A stretch of DNA of 64,000 nucleotides from an uncultured Eubacteriales bacterium (GTDB lineage: Bacteria > Bacillota > Clostridia > Peptostreptococcales > Anaerovoracaceae): positions 1 to 64,000 of the forward strand of contig CADATO010000003.1 in assembly GCA_902790905.1 (NCBI GenBank). Reading direction: 5' to 3'. Below the pieces are notes generated by a model. The model saw nothing but the letters and a program-made list of their open reading frames with translations. It was not told where the DNA came from and searched no databases. Positions 44,469 to 52,453 of the stretch are shown one piece after another; position 1 is the stretch's first letter; each line of letters opens with the position of its first letter. Position numbers and translations under genes: made by a program.

Positions 44469-46826
44469 ATGAAGAAGGATAAGTACAGAAAAATGGCGGT
44501 GGCCGCTGACGAGATCAACACGCCGGCTGCAGAAGAGAACAAAGCGGCTGCCGAAGCCGTCACAGGGGCGGACAGCATCAGCGATTACGCGGCGGAAGAG
44601 GTGGCGGCAGCCACAGCAGCGAAGGGCCGCGAGCGTTTTGGTGCGCTGAAAAGAGCCCGCCGCGCAAAGGCGCGCCGCGGGGACAGAAAGCCGAGCCGGG
44701 CGGTCCGCAAAAGGGCGCGGCGCATCCATTCGTTCAGAGAACCGCGGACGGCGGCCGGGCGATTCTTCTACAGAAGAGTGCACAACTTCCTCGGGGTCTC
44801 GTTCGCAACGGCATTCCTGATCGTGCTCCTGACCGAAACGCTGGCCAGGCAGACGGTCTACGGCGGCGTGGCGTTCCTTGTGATGCATCCGCTGGTCTTC
44901 CTGATCAACGTGCTGATCGTGTTCACGACGATCTCGCTGGCGATGTTCTTCCGGCGCAAGATGTTCTTCTACATCGTACTGTCGGCGCTCTGGACCGGCT
45001 TTGGCATCGTGAACGGCATCATCCTCTCGCAGCGCATGACGCCTCTTACGACGCACGATGTCACGGAACTGCGGGATGGCCTTTCGATCGCAACAAACTA
45101 TTTCTCGACGAAGCAGCTCGTGATGCTGGGGGCAGGGGCGGCGCTGCTGGTGCTGATCCTGCTGGTTCTGTTCATCAGGCTGCCGAAGGTGCACGAGAAG
45201 ATCCACTATCAGCGGGCACTGGTCACGTATCTGATCATCTTTGTCATCGGATTTGGCAGCGTGCTCGGCGGCATGCGGGTCGGCATCCTCGACACGTTCT
45301 TCCCGAACCTGGCGTACGGCTACCGGGACAATGGATTTAACTACTGCTTCCTTGCGACCTGGCTCGACCAGGGCATCCGCAAGCCCAGCCATTATTCGGC
45401 GCATTCGATCAACAACATCTTTACGATCGACGAGCGCAACACGACGGTGCCGGGCAGACTGCCGGCGTATTCGGTAGACGGGACGCCGCTGACCGGAACA
45501 GAAGACGGGGCAGCGGTCACAACGGACGGCGCTGCGGCCACCACGACGGCGGCACAGCCCGCACAGAGCGATTCCGGGAAGTACCCGAACATTATCGTCG
45601 TACAGCTCGAGTCCTTCATGGACCCGACGATCATCAAGGGGCTGAAGTGCTCGCAGGACCCGATGCCCAACTTCCGCAGATTGTCGGAACAATACTCTTC
45701 CGGCAGACTGCAGGTGCCCGCGATGGGGGCAGGCACGGCGAACACGGAGCTCGAGCTCATGACGGGCCTCAGCGTCAAGTTCTTCGGACCGGGCGAATAC
45801 CCGCACAAGACGATCCTGCGCGAGGAGACCTGCGAGTCGATCCCGTACGATCTCAAACTTTACGGTTACACCAGCCACGCGATCCACAACCACCGCGGGG
45901 CGTTCTACGGGCGCAACAAAGTCTATCCCAACCTCGGCTTTGACACCTTCACGAGCCTCGAGTACATGAACGGCATCACCAAAACGCCGAAAAACTGGGC
46001 GAAGGACGACGTGCTGCCGGAGCAGATCTTCAACGCGCTCAATTCGACGGAGGGGCAGGACTATGTCTTCTGCATTTCGGTGCAGGGGCACGGCAAGTAC
46101 CCGACGATGCGGCTTCTGTCCGACCCGAACATCTTTGTCAGCGGCATCGCGGATGAAGAACTCCGCCTCCAGTGGGAGTACTTCGCCAACCAGGTCTACG
46201 AGATGGACCAGTTCGTCGGGGCGCTGACCGATCAGCTGCGCGACTTCGACGAAGACACGATCGTCATCTTCTACGGTGATCACATGCCGGCGCTGACCAA
46301 CATCTCCGAGGAAACGCTCTCCGACGGCCGCAACATCTACCAGACCGACTACGTCATCTGGAGCAACTTCGATATGCCGGAAGAGGATATGGATCTGTAC
46401 GCCTATCAGGCGGGGGCGGTCATGCTGGACCGCATCGGGCTGCACAACGGCACGCTGGTGACGTTCCACCAGAACCACCGCGAGGATGCGAACTACCTCG
46501 ACGAGCTCAAGGCGCTGCAGTACGACATGCTCTACGGCAAGCGGTTCATCTACGACGGGGAATCGCCCTTCTACCCGACCACGCTCAAGATGGGCGTCAA
46601 GGACATCAGGATCCTTAGCGTTGAGAAGATCGGCGACAAGCACTACATCAAGGGCGAGAACTTCACCGAATACAGCAAGGTCAACCTCGACGGGGAGATC
46701 CTGGACACGAAATATGTCAGTCCCTCACTGCTCGAACTGAATGAAGAAGTGGATCCATCAGCGGTCGCACGCATGAAGATCAGCCAGGTGGAGAAGAACA
46801 ACGAGATCCTGAGTACAACGGAGTAA
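44469..46826 (+). CDS. LtaS-family glycerolphosphate transferase (sulfatase domain membrane protein)
   Basis: 785 residues. An Arg/Ala-rich cytosolic head (1-110), five membrane helices (about 110-270) and an extracellular sulfatase-type domain. The domain shows QLESFMDP near 380, GTANTELELMTG near 425 with the catalytic Thr, and YGDHMP near 600 as metal site. LtaS-type enzymes transfer glycerolphosphate from phosphatidylglycerol to build lipoteichoic acid or modify glycans. An Ala/Thr-rich stretch sits before the catalytic domain and a beta-rich extension of about 100 residues follows it. 4 nt after rsmA. Confidence 0.9.
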   Translation: MKKDKYRKMAVAADEINTPAAEENKAAAEAVTGADSISDYAAEEVAAATAAKGRERFGALKRARRAKARRGDRKPSRAVRKRARRIHSFREPRTAAGRFFYRRVHNFLGVSFATAFLIVLLTETLARQTVYGGVAFLVMHPLVFLINVLIVFTTISLAMFFRRKMFFYIVLSALWTGFGIVNGIILSQRMTPLTTHDVTELRDGLSIATNYFSTKQLVMLGAGAALLVLILLVLFIRLPKVHEKIHYQRALVTYLIIFVIGFGSVLGGMRVGILDTFFPNLAYGYRDNGFNYCFLATWLDQGIRKPSHYSAHSINNIFTIDERNTTVPGRLPAYSVDGTPLTGTEDGAAVTTDGAAATTTAAQPAQSDSGKYPNIIVVQLESFMDPTIIKGLKCSQDPMPNFRRLSEQYSSGRLQVPAMGAGTANTELELMTGLSVKFFGPGEYPHKTILREETCESIPYDLKLYGYTSHAIHNHRGAFYGRNKVYPNLGFDTFTSLEYMNGITKTPKNWAKDDVLPEQIFNALNSTEGQDYVFCISVQGHGKYPTMRLLSDPNIFVSGIADEELRLQWEYFANQVYEMDQFVGALTDQLRDFDEDTIVIFYGDHMPALTNISEETLSDGRNIYQTDYVIWSNFDMPEEDMDLYAYQAGAVMLDRIGLHNGTLVTFHQNHREDANYLDELKALQYDMLYGKRFIYDGESPFYPTTLKMGVKDIRILSVEKIGDKHYIKGENFTEYSKVNLDGEILDTKYVSPSLLELNEEVDPSAVARMKISQVEKNNEILSTTE

Positions 46827-46830
46827 TACT

Positions 46831-47397
46831 ATGCCCGGACGCATTGAAACCGACAGACTGATACTCGAAACATGGACGCCCAAGGACGCCCCAGCGCTCT
46901 ACGCGTACGCAAAGAACCCGAACGTCGGGCCTAACGCCGGCTGGAAACCGCACGCGGACGTCCGTGAGTCAAAGCGCATCATCAAGACGATCTTCAGCGC
47001 GAAAGACACCTGGAAGATCGTATGGAAAGAGAACGGCGAGGTCATCGGCAGCATCGGTCTGGATGACGACCGGCGCCGTCCCGGCATCCCCTCGCGCGAA
47101 CTCGGGTACTCTCTGGCGGAACCCTACTGGGGCCGCGGCATCATGACCGAGGCCGGCAAGGCGGTGCTGCGGTACGGATTTGAGAATCTGCACCTTGCGA
47201 TCATCTCGATCCAGACCGCTGTGTCGAATGTGCGCTCGCAGAGCGTCATCCGCAAGCTGGGCTTCCATCCCGAAGGCATGGAACGCATGTGCTACCGCAT
47301 CTACGACGGCACGACCGTGGACGAGTACGTGTTCTCGATGCTCCGCTCCGAATGGGAGTCTCTCTATCTCGATCCGGACGCTACTTCAGAATGCTGA
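46831..47397 (+). CDS. GNAT N-acetyltransferase (RimJ/RimL-like)
   Basis: 188 residues. ETDRLILETWTPKDAPALY at the start, ELGYSLAEPYWGRGIMTEA for acetyl-CoA binding, and VSNVRSQSVIRKLGF near the C-terminus are typical of the RimJ-like branch. It acetylates an amine, often a protein N-terminus or small molecule. The target is not readable. Starts 4 nt after the LtaS-type gene. Its last 17 bp overlap the convergent asparaginase gene. Confidence 0.88.
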   Translation: MPGRIETDRLILETWTPKDAPALYAYAKNPNVGPNAGWKPHADVRESKRIIKTIFSAKDTWKIVWKENGEVIGSIGLDDDRRRPGIPSRELGYSLAEPYWGRGIMTEAGKAVLRYGFENLHLAIISIQTAVSNVRSQSVIRKLGFHPEGMERMCYRIYDGTTVDEYVFSMLRSEWESLYLDPDATSEC

Positions 47398-48394
47398 ACG
47401 GTACCGTATCGAAAGCGATCGGCGTATAGAACGCCTTCTTGAACTCTTCGCGCGGAAGGTCAAGCCCAAGCAGCCACATCAGTTTTGTGACGGCTGCTTC
47501 TGTTGTCATATCATAAGCCTGCAGCAGATCGTAGCGCTCCATCGCTTCGTGGCCGACTTCGTACGTCGCCAGGTCGCTGCCCTCCATCGCCACCTGCGTG
47601 GAGATGACGACGATGCAGCCTTTGTTCGCGAGGGTTTGCATACGGTCCATGAAGTTCCGGTGCTCCGGGAAGGGCAGGCCGCCCACGCCGTATGTCTCGA
47701 TGACAACGGCTTTGTAATGATCCGCGACGTAGTCCAGCACGCCCGGATCCATCCCGGGAATCAGCTTGAGCAGGAAGACTTCCGGCACCATCTTGTCGTA
47801 GAACTTAAGCGGTGCCATGGAGGGCTCCGGAACAACGTACCGCAGGACGCGGCCGCCGTCGATCGAAGCGACTTCCGGATAGTTGATGCTCGAAAACGCA
47901 TAGTAACTCTTGGATCTTGTCTTGCGGGCGCGGGTGCCGACGATCGCGCTGCCGGAGAATACCAGGAACACACCGCGCACACCGTCTTCGCAGGCGAAGC
48001 GGATGCTGTCGAGCAGGTTTTTCTTCGCGTCGGTGACTTCATCCATCAGCGGCTTCTGCGAACCGGTCAGCACGATCGGCTTGTCCGGATTCTGGATGAG
48101 GTAGGAAAGCGCCGATGACGTGTACGCCATGGTGTCCGTCCCATGGGTGATGACAAACCCGTCGTAATCGTGATAGTGCTCCTTGATCGTTTTCGCCATC
48201 AGCAGCCAGTGCTCGGGCTGCATGTTGGTGCTGTCAAGACGCAGCAGCTCCATGCAGTCGATGGTGCAGAATCCGATCAGGTCCGTCATGCTGCCGAGGA
48301 TATCTTCCGGCGAGACGGAAGGCGCCAGGCCATTGCCAGTGTTCTTGCTGGCGATGGTGCCGCCGGTGGTGATGAGTAACAGTTTCTTTTTCAT
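47381..48394 (-). CDS. ansA: Type I (cytosolic) L-asparaginase
   Basis: 337 residues, no signal peptide. LLITTGGTIASKNTG at the start (first catalytic Thr) and VITHGTDTMAYTSSAL near 85 (second Thr-Asp pair) are the two family signatures; Lys in GSQKPL near 114 completes the site. Hydrolyses asparagine to aspartate and ammonia. The long open frame upstream is antisense to the next gene; the ATG at 48394 follows GAAAGAG and begins at the family N-terminus. Confidence 0.95.
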   Translation of the reverse strand: MKKKLLLITTGGTIASKNTGNGLAPSVSPEDILGSMTDLIGFCTIDCMELLRLDSTNMQPEHWLLMAKTIKEHYHDYDGFVITHGTDTMAYTSSALSYLIQNPDKPIVLTGSQKPLMDEVTDAKKNLLDSIRFACEDGVRGVFLVFSGSAIVGTRARKTRSKSYYAFSSINYPEVASIDGGRVLRYVVPEPSMAPLKFYDKMVPEVFLLKLIPGMDPGVLDYVADHYKAVVIETYGVGGLPFPEHRNFMDRMQTLANKGCIVVISTQVAMEGSDLATYEVGHEAMERYDLLQAYDMTTEAAVTKLMWLLGLDLPREEFKKAFYTPIAFDTVPFSILK

Positions 48395-48433
48395 AGCATC
48401 GCTCTTTCGTGTTCCTGCCTGCAGTTTTTTATC

Positions 48434-48496
48434 ATTATACATGATTGGCGGGCTTGCAGAAAGCAAGATGTATGCCGCACAGAAATGTGGTAGAAT
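48434..48496. promoter_or_regulatory. Divergent promoters, ansA and YczE-like gene
   Basis: Minus strand: TTTCTG, 17-bp spacer, TATAAT (about 48462-48434) for ansA. Plus strand: extended -10 TGGTAGAAT (48488-48496) for the membrane protein gene. Confidence 0.55.
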
Positions 48497-48523
48497 GCAG
48501 GCGTTGGATAGGATGCAAAAAGA

Positions 48524-49333
48524 ATGACTGCAGAAAGAAAGCGCGAAAAGAGAAATACCGAAGAGAGACTGCCGCACCGCACGGCCGGGCAGCTTGCAGG
48601 TATCTCTTTGCGTATCCTGCGGGCGCAGATTGTCGTGACGTTCGGGCTGACGCTGGTGTATCTGGCGAACCTTGGCGTTGCGCCGTGGGACATGCTGGCG
48701 ATCGGCATCTCTTATCACACGCCGCTGCAGTACGGCACGGCGCTGAATGTGGTCGGGATCTGTGTCATCCTGGCGGATGTGTTCCTGCGCGAGAAGATCG
48801 GCCTGTCGACGATTCAGGATGTGCTGCTCAGCGGTTGGATCATTGATCTGTGGACATTCCTGTTCCGGCGGATCGGTGTGGCCGATGTCCTGCTGGGTAT
48901 CAGCGGGAACGCCGACGCGGCCGGCGGGTTTGCTGCGTGGTTTACTGACCTTCCGGATGCCGGCGCCATTGCGCTGCGCATCGGACTCTTCGTTGCCGGT
49001 ATTCTGATCTTCTGTCTGGGTCAGCTGATGGTTCAGAGCATGGCCATGGGTGCCGGTCCGCGCGATACACTCGTGCTGGGGCTCGGCCGCAAAGTGCCGA
49101 AGGTGCCGATCGGCGCGGTGACGTGGGGGATGCTCGCGCTCGTATTCGCCATCGGGCTGCTGCTCGGCGGTCCGGTGGGCCTCGGGACGATCGGTGCGGT
49201 CTTCGGGATGAGCCTCGGGCAGCAGCTGATGTGCCGGATTTTTCATTTCGAACCGCGCGCCGTGCGGCACGAGAATGCCATTGAAACACTGCATAGCGTG
49301 CGGGGAACCGGAGATGAAAGAACAGCAATGTGA
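48524..49333 (+). CDS. YczE/YyaS/YitT-type integral membrane protein
   Basis: 269 residues with five to six hydrophobic segments. The start of the membrane part (VTFGLTLVYLANLGVAPWDMLAIGI) and the later MGAGPRDTLVLGLGRK carry the conserved Pro-Trp-Asp and Gly-Pro-Arg-Asp pairs of the YczE family. Function is not established. It may move a small molecule. Monocistronic by context, with an AGAATG-type weak ribosome site. The C-terminus is short and charged. Confidence 0.7.
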   Translation: MTAERKREKRNTEERLPHRTAGQLAGISLRILRAQIVVTFGLTLVYLANLGVAPWDMLAIGISYHTPLQYGTALNVVGICVILADVFLREKIGLSTIQDVLLSGWIIDLWTFLFRRIGVADVLLGISGNADAAGGFAAWFTDLPDAGAIALRIGLFVAGILIFCLGQLMVQSMAMGAGPRDTLVLGLGRKVPKVPIGAVTWGMLALVFAIGLLLGGPVGLGTIGAVFGMSLGQQLMCRIFHFEPRAVRHENAIETLHSVRGTGDERTAM

Positions 49334-49425
49334 CGCTGTCTGGAATTTCTTATATGCAAGTTCACAATCTGATAGTAGAATGACTATGATAGGTTAATCA
49401 TCGACAGAGAGGAAACGCAAAGGAT

Positions 49426-50646
49426 ATGTGGAATCAAAGAAAAAGATGGGGTGTTGTAATAGCAGCGATTCTTCTGGCAGTTGTGTTGACGGGGCCGGAT
49501 GTATACGCGGCGTCAGATGAGACTTCAGCGGATGTTGCCGCTGTACCGATTGGAAACGGAGCAAGAATGGTAACAGAAGAAGGTTACCTGAAATTGCACC
49601 CGCCTGTTGTTTATAACCCTCTGACGGGTATTGAAGGGTACAACGAAGCAGCTGTTGGCAAGAGGCCGATCGCGCTTGTTGTTGAGAATGATCCAAAAGC
49701 GAGACCGCAATGGGGAATTGATGATCCGGAAAAATCACCGGACATTATTCTGGAGGGAGAGATGGAAGGCGGTGAAACCAGAACACTTTGGTTTTACGCA
49801 GATATGAATTCTCTTCCGTCTCAAGTCGGACCCTTGAGGAGCGCCAGACCGCCTTATGTCCGTTTTTCAGAACTGTTTGATGCTATCTTCGTTCACTGTG
49901 GATTCAGCCGAACGACCTGGGACTATACAGGGGCAGATACTGTTTTTGAGGAAGATCAGGTGGACCATATCGATATGCTCCATTATGATAATGCAACAGG
50001 CGTATTTGACCGGGATTACACCAGGACAAGTATGCTGGAACATACGGCATTCCTGCGGGGAGAACGAGTTGCGGATACAGTTGCAGCTTTTGGCTTCCGT
50101 ACGGATGCAGATCTTTCCCGTTACACGGTTTTTGAGTTCCGGCGGAATGAGGAACCGGCCGAACCGGAAACTTTTGCCGGCTTAGCCGGGGCTGCAAATG
50201 CAGCGGTTGCTGCTTACCTGGCACCACCGGAAGAGCCTGAGGAACCGGCGGGCACGCCCTGCCGGACTATCGACTGTACGTTCTCTTCAGCGACTGACAC
50301 ACGACATTTTGAGTATTCCGAAGCAGACGGAATGTATCATACACAGGACTACTATACAGATGTCGCGCGGACAAATGTACTGATCCTGTTTGATACAACC
50401 CAGTATATCAGTAAGGCGGATTACTGGGGCGCAGGACAGGAAGAACTGTATTGCGATTATCTGTTTACGGGCGGAACCGGGAAGCTTGCCAGCGCCGGGA
50501 AGGTAGAGGATATTACCTGGGCCGTAGAGAACGGAAAAATCGTGCTCAGGAATCAGGACGGCGAGCCGGCTCTGCTGACGCCCGGGAAGACATGGATTGG
50601 TTGGTGCTCCGGGAATAAAGGCGGGAGTGCGACGACAGCGGAATAG
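49426..50646 (+). CDS. Secreted DUF3048 protein (YerB-like)
   Basis: 406 residues. Signal peptide in residues 1-30 without a lipobox. The mature part opens with the DUF3048 pattern: NPLTGIEGYN, RPIALVVENDPKARPQ, EGEMEGGETRTLWFY, GPLRSARPPYV. The C-terminal third repeats a related fold (NVLILFDTTQY, GKTWIGW). The family occurs in Gram-positive bacteria with one or two copies of this fold; its job is unknown. First gene of the lower-G+C surface block. AAAGG lies a few nt before the ATG; TAGAAT at 49376-49381 is a possible -10. Confidence 0.85.
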   Translation: MWNQRKRWGVVIAAILLAVVLTGPDVYAASDETSADVAAVPIGNGARMVTEEGYLKLHPPVVYNPLTGIEGYNEAAVGKRPIALVVENDPKARPQWGIDDPEKSPDIILEGEMEGGETRTLWFYADMNSLPSQVGPLRSARPPYVRFSELFDAIFVHCGFSRTTWDYTGADTVFEEDQVDHIDMLHYDNATGVFDRDYTRTSMLEHTAFLRGERVADTVAAFGFRTDADLSRYTVFEFRRNEEPAEPETFAGLAGAANAAVAAYLAPPEEPEEPAGTPCRTIDCTFSSATDTRHFEYSEADGMYHTQDYYTDVARTNVLILFDTTQYISKADYWGAGQEELYCDYLFTGGTGKLASAGKVEDITWAVENGKIVLRNQDGEPALLTPGKTWIGWCSGNKGGSATTAE

Positions 50647-50772
50647 CAAAAAAGTGCTTGCGGCTTGAAAGGAATGGCAATCATTATTCAAATGTGCTAA
50701 TATAATTAGTTGGAGAAGTGTTCCCTGTATAATTACTAGTTCTTTGGCCAGAATAAAGAGAGGTGCAAACAA

Positions 50773-52263
50773 TTGTTAAAACAGATAGGGTTGAAATCGA
50801 GTGCAGTCAGAGTACTTCTGGTATTAGTCCTTTCCATCTGTGTGTTGGCGATGGCAGACGTGAAATCCGTTTACGCGGACAGTGAGACTCTGGACCAGCA
50901 GCCCGTTTCGTGGACGGAGGAAGAACCGGGGGAGGATGAGCCGGCGGTCAGTATCAGCGATGCTGAAATCACAGGGATTCTCGCCAGTTATGACTACACG
51001 GGCAGCGCAATCACTCCGGAACCGACAGTCAAGATCGGAACAACCGTACTGGCGAAGGATACCGACTATAATGTTTCTTACAGCAATAACACAGAAGCAG
51101 GCACAGCAACGGTTACGATCACGGGTATCGGGGCTTATGAAGGAACGAAGTCGGTTGATTTTCAGATTGTTCCAAAAGGCTGGTACTGGAGCAGCAAGGA
51201 TAGCGAATGGTATTATTACCGCGATGGGTCTGCTGTTACAGATACATGGATAAAGGCCAAAAGTGGCGGGTGCTGGATGGATGGAAGCGGTAAACTCACC
51301 AGGAACAGGTGGATCCAATCCGGCGGTGCCTGGTATTACCTGAATGCAGATGGCTATATGGCTGCAAACCAATGGGTTAAAACCAGCGGCGTCTGGTATT
51401 TTGTAGATGCAAACGGCAAAATGCAGACCAACCAGTGGAAAAAGAGCAATGGGAAATGGTACTACCTGAAGAACACCGGCGCCATGGCTGCAAACCAGTG
51501 GATCAAGGCATCCGGCGGTTGGTGCTGGATGGGATCAGATGGTGTCATGGCAGCTAATAAGTGGATCAAAACCGGCGGTGCGTGGTATTACCTCAAGTCA
51601 GACGGCTACATGGCTGCCAATCAGTGGGTCAAAGCAAAAGGCGGCTGGTGCTGGATGAGCGGCAGCGGCGCCATGGTAGCTAATAAGTGGATCAAAACTG
51701 GCGGCGCATGGTATTACCTCAAATCGGACGGCTATATGGCCGCAGGGCAGTGGGCTAAGTCGAACGGAAAATGGTGCTATTTACAGGGCACCGGGAAGAT
51801 GGCTGCGGACAAGTGGCTCAAGACCGGGGGGCACTGGTATTATCTTGACTCGAACGGTTATATGCGGACCGATCCGTATATTTTCATCAGTATCGATGAG
51901 CAGACTCTGTATTATTACAAAGATGGAAGCTGCTATCTCAAGACCCCGGTTGTCACTGGCAAACTGTATGGCATCAAGTATCACGGGACTCCGACCGGCA
52001 ACTACAGGATTCTGTCCAAACAGCGGAATACACATTTGAAAGGCGTGGAGGATGACGGAAAAACGAAATATGATTCGTTCGTCAGATACTGGATGCCTTT
52101 CAGAGGTGATGGGTATGGGTTGCATGATGCTGATTGGAGAGGGTCTTTCGGCGGAACGATCTATAAGTATTCCGGTTCTCACGGATGTGTCAACATGCCG
52201 GTGAGTGCTGCGGGCAAACTGTACAACCTCATTACTGTCGGCACGTTTGTTCGCATCCAGTAA
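50773..52263 (+). CDS. L,D-transpeptidase with choline-binding repeats
   Basis: 496 residues from TTG, preceded by AGAGGTG. Signal peptide 1-36; an Ig-like domain (about 58-135, YTGSAITPEPTV, TATVTITGIGAYEG); then about ten choline/cell-wall-binding repeats of 21 residues (136-365), alternating WCWM and WYYL forms; then a YkuD catalytic domain (368-496) with SHGCVNMP holding the active-site Cys and GLHDADWRG. YkuD enzymes make 3-3 peptidoglycan cross-links or attach proteins. The repeats should dock it on phosphocholine-bearing wall polymer. Ends in a strong terminator. Confidence 0.9.
   Translation: MLKQIGLKSSAVRVLLVLVLSICVLAMADVKSVYADSETLDQQPVSWTEEEPGEDEPAVSISDAEITGILASYDYTGSAITPEPTVKIGTTVLAKDTDYNVSYSNNTEAGTATVTITGIGAYEGTKSVDFQIVPKGWYWSSKDSEWYYYRDGSAVTDTWIKAKSGGCWMDGSGKLTRNRWIQSGGAWYYLNADGYMAANQWVKTSGVWYFVDANGKMQTNQWKKSNGKWYYLKNTGAMAANQWIKASGGWCWMGSDGVMAANKWIKTGGAWYYLKSDGYMAANQWVKAKGGWCWMSGSGAMVANKWIKTGGAWYYLKSDGYMAAGQWAKSNGKWCYLQGTGKMAADKWLKTGGHWYYLDSNGYMRTDPYIFISIDEQTLYYYKDGSCYLKTPVVTGKLYGIKYHGTPTGNYRILSKQRNTHLKGVEDDGKTKYDSFVRYWMPFRGDGYGLHDADWRGSFGGTIYKYSGSHGCVNMPVSAAGKLYNLITVGTFVRIQ
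51553..51804 (+). repeat. Near-identical 126-bp tandem units inside the L,D-transpeptidase gene
   Basis: Two consecutive 126-bp units (beginning at 51553 and 51679) share long identical blocks such as gctaataagtggatcaaaac. Each encodes two 21-residue choline-binding repeats. The rest of the repeat array is similar at protein level only. Such units can expand or shrink by recombination. Confidence 0.8.
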
Positions 52264-52293
52264 TAGGAAAGAACTGAGAGTTTAATGGTTTTG

Positions 52294-52327
52294 AAAGTAG
52301 ACATGCATACCGCATGTCTACTTTTTT
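52294..52327 (+). terminator. Strong terminator after the L,D-transpeptidase
   Basis: 13-bp perfect stem (52294-52306 with 52312-52324), 5-nt loop ATACC, T-run to 52327. Confidence 0.92.
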
Positions 52328-52343
52328 AGGACAGCGAAAGAAC

Positions 52344-52373
52344 TTGACGCGTCATTGTATTGTTGGGTAAAAT
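52344..52373 (+). promoter_or_regulatory. Promoter of the glucosaminidase gene
   Basis: TTGACG (52344-52349), 18-bp spacer, TAAAAT (52368-52373). Transcription should begin near 52380. Confidence 0.65.
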
Positions 52374-52381
52374 AATAATGA

Positions 52382-52431
52382 ACTGGTCCACTCTTTGTTT
52401 TTGTAGAAAAAACAAAGAGGACCGGTTTTTT
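52382..52431 (+). promoter_or_regulatory. Terminator-like hairpin at the 5' end of the glucosaminidase mRNA
   Basis: ACTGGTC (52382-52388) pairs with GACCGGT (52420-52426), one G-T pair. After a 2-nt bulge, CTCTTTGTTTTT (52391-52402) pairs with AAAAACAAAGAG (52408-52419). Six T follow (52426-52431). With the promoter as read, this 19-bp hairpin begins at about the first transcribed base and ends 22 nt before the ATG. It may be an attenuator or a second terminator for read-through from upstream. Confidence 0.7.
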
Positions 52432-52453
52432 GGTAAGGAGAAGTACAGAAGAT

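Noticed and set aside
44466-46643. 725-residue minus-strand frame opposite the LtaS-type gene
   Set aside because: No family motif; the plus strand encodes a clear sulfatase-domain membrane protein.
47381-49294. 637-residue minus-strand frame covering the YczE-like gene
   Set aside because: Only the last 337 residues are asparaginase; the rest is antisense to a membrane-protein gene.
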